A stretch of DNA of 7,454 nt, taken from Dehalococcoidia bacterium (GTDB taxonomy: Bacteria; Chloroflexota; Dehalococcoidia; GIF9; UBA5620). Positions 4,321 to 7,454 of this stretch are shown piece by piece (position 1 is the first letter of the stretch; every line of letters starts with the position of its first letter). The notes beneath the pieces were generated by a model that saw only the letters and a program-made list of their open reading frames with translations, was not told the origin of the DNA and did no database searches. The translations under genes and the position numbers were made by a program. The stretch lies in contig JADHWZ010000111.1 in assembly GCA_016783225.1 (NCBI GenBank), positions 1 through 7,454 on the forward strand, given 5' to 3'.

Positions 4321-5298
4321 ATGACCTACACGCTTGCTGTAGAGAACCCAGATAGCCTTACCGCATCTTGGGAGAGTTTGCAGCACCTCAGGTGGGACCA
4401 AGTTTTTGTTCTGCCTTGCTGGCTGGAAGCCTGGTGGCGTGAGCTTGGGTCAGGGTGTGATCTGTATTTGTGTGTTGTCAGGGAAGAGACAAGAGTCATT
4501 GGCATCGCTCCCCTCCTGTTGAAGGACGGAAGGGCGTCCTTTATCGGCAGTCCTGACATTTGTGACTACCTGGACTTTGTGGTGGCACCAGGAAGAGAGC
4601 AGGACTTCTTTGACATCCTGTTCGATAACCTGAGCCACAAAGGCGTACGTCGTCTGGACCTGAATTGTCTAAGGACCGACTCGGCTGCACTTGCCAGTCT
4701 GGTGGCCACAGCGCGAAACCGGGGATATGAGGTGACTTACGGTCCGGAGGACGTTTCATTAGAAATCGATTTACCGGCCACCTGGGAAGAATACCTGGGG
4801 ATGTTGGATGCAAAACAGCGTGGCGAAGTAAAGCGCAAACTGAGAAGGCTGCAGGAAGCAGGTGACATAGACTACCGCGTTGTCGCCGACAGCGAGGCCG
4901 TTCCACACACCCTTGACGTCTTTCTAAGGCTACTTCGAGACAGCAGGGCGGATAAGGCGGCTTTCATGACTACCCAAAGGGAATCCTTCTTCAGGGCCAT
5001 AGCCAAGAATATGGCTGAAGCGGGGCTGCTGAGATTTGGCCTTCTTCAACTCAATGCAGCGCCCGTAGCCGTGGTGATGTATTTCGACTGCCATAACAAG
5101 GTGTACCTCTACAATAGTGGCTACGATCGGCGCTATAGCTCCCTGAGCGTGGGGCTGCTGAGCAAAGTCCTGTGCATCAAGGACAGCATCCAGAGGCGGA
5201 AGGAAACCTTCGACTTCATGAAGGGAGGCGAGGCGTACAAATATCGCTTGGGAGGTAGGGAAATCGCCATCTACGGCTGCCAAATAGCTCTCAAGTAA
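4321..5298 (+). CDS. BioF2/CelD-like GNAT acyltransferase (325 aa)
   Basis: The C-terminal half is an Acetyltransf_6 (BioF2-like) GNAT domain: KQRGEVKRKLRRLQEAG (165-181), a helix with FLRLLRDSRADKAAFM, FGLLQLNAAPVAVVMYF (239-255), YNSGYDRRYSSLSVGLL (264-280) and the diagnostic FDFMKGGEAYKYRLG (297-311). The N-terminal half (WRELG, LLLKDGRASFIGSPDICDYLDFVV) is the partner GNAT-like lobe typical of CelD/FemAB-related proteins. Relatives transfer acyl groups in exopolysaccharide, lipid or cell-wall modification, usually in the cytoplasm. The GT4 gene follows 65 nt downstream on the same strand, suggesting joint work on a glycoconjugate. The ATG at 4321 has no recognisable Shine-Dalgarno; a TATATAAG element ends 12 nt before it, so the mRNA may be leaderless or nearly so. 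The acceptor substrate is unknown. Confidence 0.88.
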   Translation: MTYTLAVENPDSLTASWESLQHLRWDQVFVLPCWLEAWWRELGSGCDLYLCVVREETRVIGIAPLLLKDGRASFIGSPDICDYLDFVVAPGREQDFFDILFDNLSHKGVRRLDLNCLRTDSAALASLVATARNRGYEVTYGPEDVSLEIDLPATWEEYLGMLDAKQRGEVKRKLRRLQEAGDIDYRVVADSEAVPHTLDVFLRLLRDSRADKAAFMTTQRESFFRAIAKNMAEAGLLRFGLLQLNAAPVAVVMYFDCHNKVYLYNSGYDRRYSSLSVGLLSKVLCIKDSIQRRKETFDFMKGGEAYKYRLGGREIAIYGCQIALK

Positions 5299-5363
5299 CC
5301 TTAGCTGTCCATTTGCACCATCGATATAGACCAGTGGAGGAGAGAATTTCACCAGCAGATCAA

Positions 5364-6575
5364 TTGAAGATAGCCATGCTCAGTGTCCATAGCTGCCCCG
5401 TGGGGAATTTGGGGGGGAAGGACACTGGCGGCATGAATGTCTACATCCGGGAGTTGGCCCGCGAGCTGGGGAGGCGGGGGCACTCAGTGGATATTCATAC
5501 CCGGGCCCATGACCCAAGGGAGGCCCAGATTGTGGAGTTAGCAAAGGGTGCCCGGCTTATTCATTTGGAAGCAGGAGAGGTTGAGGACGTACATAAGTTG
5601 GTGGTCTATTCCTATCTGGACGAGTTTGCTTGCAGTCTGGAGAATTTCAGAAAGCGCCACGGCCTGGAATATGATTTGATACATAGTCATTACTGGCTAT
5701 CGGGCTGGGCAGGGAGGCGCATCAAGGACTGGTGGCAGGTTCCCCATATCACCATGTTCCACACGCTGGGTGCAGTCAAAAACGCCATTGGCGTGGGAGA
5801 AGATGACCCCGAGCTACGCATACAGACTGAACGGGAACTGGCCACGGGTTGCGATTGCATCATTGCCGCCACGGAGGCAGAAAAGGAGCAGTTGGTCGGC
5901 TATTACAACGCCCCCGGAGAGGCAATCAGCGTGATCCCTTGTGGCGTGAACTTGGACCTGTTCCAACCGGTGGATAGGGAAATGGCCCGGCAACACCTGG
6001 GCTTCGATGGTGGTAGCATTGCCTTGTTCGTGGGCAGGATCGAGCCGCTTAAGGGCATAGACAGGCTGCTCATGGCGATGACCTATCTGGACAAGAAAGA
6101 GAAGGTCCGGCTGGTGGTGGTCGGAGGCGACGAGCAAAGCCAACCTGAATTGGAAAGACTGCAATCGCTGGCCCACGACCTAAATATCCAGGATTCAGTT
6201 GCCTTCGCAGGCATGGTGAGGCAGGAAGAGCTGCCTCAGTACTACAGCGCCGCCGATGTCTGCATCATTCCCTCTTACTACGAGAGTTTCGGGCTGGTGG
6301 CCCTGGAGTCCCTGGCCTGCGGGACGCCGGTGGTGGCAACCAGGGTGGGAGGCATGGAGAGCGTTGTCTCTCAGGACAAGACCGGGTACGTGGTGGGGGA
6401 CAATAACCCTCACCACCTGGCAGATAAGATAGCCGAGATTCTTTCAAAACCGGATAGTCGGGCACAGATTGCTGCGGCAGCTCGGGCAGCAGTTGCCAGA
6501 TTTAGCTGGGTTAACATTGCTGAAGAAATAGTCCAGCAATATGAGGCGGTGCTCAGGGATTGCGCCACCCGGTGA
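5364..6575 (+). CDS. GT4-family glycosyltransferase, MshA/sucrose-phosphate-synthase-like
   Basis: This is a retaining GT-B glycosyltransferase of family GT4, 403 residues from the TTG at 5364. That start gives MKIAMLSVHSCP, the usual first beta strand. ATG at 5376 and GTG at 5334 are alternatives, and a GGAGGAG box at 5336-5342 is poorly placed for all of them. N-terminal domain: GGKDTGGMNVYIREL (17-31; nucleotide-sugar loop), a HSHYWLSG segment and FHTLGAVKN. C-terminal domain: VIPCGVNLDLFQP, LFVGRIEPLKGIDRLL and the E-x7-E motif Glu307-SFGLVAL-Glu315 that contacts the donor sugar. This sequence type is often named D-inositol-3-phosphate glycosyltransferase (MshA), but in non-actinobacteria the acceptor is unproven. 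It probably acts in the cytoplasm with the preceding acyltransferase. Its stop lies 2 nt from the convergent GNAT gene's stop. Confidence 0.9.
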   Translation: MKIAMLSVHSCPVGNLGGKDTGGMNVYIRELARELGRRGHSVDIHTRAHDPREAQIVELAKGARLIHLEAGEVEDVHKLVVYSYLDEFACSLENFRKRHGLEYDLIHSHYWLSGWAGRRIKDWWQVPHITMFHTLGAVKNAIGVGEDDPELRIQTERELATGCDCIIAATEAEKEQLVGYYNAPGEAISVIPCGVNLDLFQPVDREMARQHLGFDGGSIALFVGRIEPLKGIDRLLMAMTYLDKKEKVRLVVVGGDEQSQPELERLQSLAHDLNIQDSVAFAGMVRQEELPQYYSAADVCIIPSYYESFGLVALESLACGTPVVATRVGGMESVVSQDKTGYVVGDNNPHHLADKIAEILSKPDSRAQIAAAARAAVARFSWVNIAEEIVQQYEAVLRDCATR

Positions 6576-6577
6576 GG

Positions 6578-7454
6578 CTAGTCAAGGTTCTTTTCGTACC
6601 AAAAAGTGGTCGATGAAGTCTTGAACCCGAGAGACTCATAAATGGCGAGGGCAGCTCTGTTCTCACTGTCCACCGTGAGTTCAACAACTTCGACTTCTTT
6701 GCCCCTGAGATAGGACAGCCCAGCCAGGACCAGTAACTTACCCAGCCCCCTGCCCCGGTATCCCGGGGCCACCCCAAGCATCTGGATGCGGCCTTTGCGG
6801 CTGCCTGGAGTGGCCTCCTCTCCCATGACTACCGTTGTCCAGCAGTAACCGACGGCCTGGCCCTCTTGGCTGACAAGGATTACATCCTTGGGCGAGCAGT
6901 TGCTCAGGTTGAGGCGATACATTATCTCCTCCACATTGTTGGGGTTAAATCCCCAGGTGCCCGCAAAGCATTGATTCTGAATATGGGTCAGCTTATCTTC
7001 CTCCCCACACTCGAGATGGCGGCACAGCGTGGCAACGCGCCTGGAATCCGTCAGGCGAGCCTTGGATATCTGCAGCCTCAATTCGACATGCCGGCGGATA
7101 AACGAAAAACCCAGCTTGTGTAGCAGGCTTCTTGCCGCCCCGTTGTCCTGTGCTACACTCACGTGGGCCACCTGTGCCCCCAACTGTGCCGCACGGCCGA
7201 GGGCGTAGGGAGACAGTGCTGTGGCCAGGCCCCTTCTACGATAGTCAGGGTGTACCAGGCAATCCAGCACAACGCGCCTGATACCCAGTTCCGGCGTGAC
7301 ATCCATGCAGCCAACAAGCTTTCCACCTACTTCAGCTATGAACAGGTCTTGTTCGTGAGCATGATTTGGCCGGCTCAGGTACTCGCTCAATAGCGGCGAC
7401 GAAATGTAGCGTCCTTCCTTGTCCAGCTTTTCAGCCTCAGAATGCAGCCGGGCA
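6578..7454 (-). CDS. Tandem-GNAT acetyltransferase, MshD-like architecture (N-terminus beyond window)
   Basis: The frame stays open to the right edge, past the TTG at 7390, with plausible upstream residues (RLHSEAEKLDKEGRYISSPLL), so the true start lies outside and at least 291 residues are encoded. Two GNAT domains follow each other. The first has LFIAEVGGKLVGC and the acetyl-CoA loop VHPDYRRRGLATAL, and ends at NGAARSLLHKLGF. The second begins near ARLTDSRRVATL and has VILVSQEGQAVGYCW, LGVAPGYRGRGLGKLL and NRAALAIYESLGFKTSSTTFWYEKNLD. Both carry an intact R-x-x-G-x-G/A pyrophosphate loop, so both may bind acetyl-CoA. Two-domain GNATs of about 300 residues with a WGFNPN-type linker resemble mycothiol synthase MshD, although many such proteins do other acetylations. 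It converges with the MshA-like glycosyltransferase gene. Confidence 0.88.
   Translation of the reverse strand, partial: ARLHSEAEKLDKEGRYISSPLLSEYLSRPNHAHEQDLFIAEVGGKLVGCMDVTPELGIRRVVLDCLVHPDYRRRGLATALSPYALGRAAQLGAQVAHVSVAQDNGAARSLLHKLGFSFIRRHVELRLQISKARLTDSRRVATLCRHLECGEEDKLTHIQNQCFAGTWGFNPNNVEEIMYRLNLSNCSPKDVILVSQEGQAVGYCWTTVVMGEEATPGSRKGRIQMLGVAPGYRGRGLGKLLVLAGLSYLRGKEVEVVELTVDSENRAALAIYESLGFKTSSTTFWYEKNLD

Noticed and set aside
4541..5352. Minus-strand ORFs opposite the acyltransferase gene
   Set aside because: They are shadows of a clear BioF2-like gene, and none shows a domain or RBS.

Overview
The window reads as a stretch of chromosome from an environmental, moderately GC-rich anaerobe. 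My best guess is Chloroflexota of the Dehalococcoidia type. That guess rests on remembered gene content: a lipoprotein of divergent InlB-like repeats, a stand-alone DRTGG protein, a small URI-type GIY-YIG gene beside tRNAs, a BioF2-like acyltransferase next to a GT4 glycosyltransferase, and a tandem-GNAT protein. No marker gene here proves it.

Layout. (1) 1-915, minus: the N-terminal part of a repeat lipoprotein that runs off the left edge. (2) 1022-1840: an AT-richer island with a minus-strand pair, a Pol-beta-like nucleotidyltransferase (1238-1750) overlapped by a 60-codon basic protein gene (1108-1290). Imperfect inverted repeats (1033-1049 / 1796-1812) bracket it, with an exact 8-bp direct repeat, TACTCGTC, just outside. 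It looks like a small mobile cassette carrying an AbiEii/toxin-antitoxin-like pair. (3) 1841-2237: no convincing gene, but several strong inverted repeats and hairpins. (4) 2238-2624: a stand-alone DRTGG-domain protein. (5) 2692-3325: a tRNA cluster. It holds tRNA-Gln(TTG), two 82-bp tRNA-Asn-like units whose anticodon arm carries a 15-bp palindrome, an intact tRNA-Asn(GTT), a small GIY-YIG nuclease gene, and a broken tRNA-Asn copy whose sequence supplies the last codons and stop of the nuclease gene. (6) 3326-3653: no gene seen. (7) 3654-4223: a nitroreductase-family flavoprotein. (8) 4321-6575: a BioF2/CelD-like acyltransferase followed by a GT4 glycosyltransferase, probably one transcription unit making or modifying a cell-surface or small-molecule glycoconjugate. 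(9) 6578-7454, minus: a tandem-GNAT acetyltransferase, convergent with the glycosyltransferase with 2 nt between stops and open at the right edge.

The most unusual parts are the tRNA-Asn array with its palindrome and embedded nuclease, and the nucleotidyltransferase cassette with element-like ends. A weaker idea is that the GT4 protein (MshA-like by N-terminal motif) and the tandem GNAT (MshD-like architecture) belong to a mycothiol-like pathway. The sequence alone cannot settle that.
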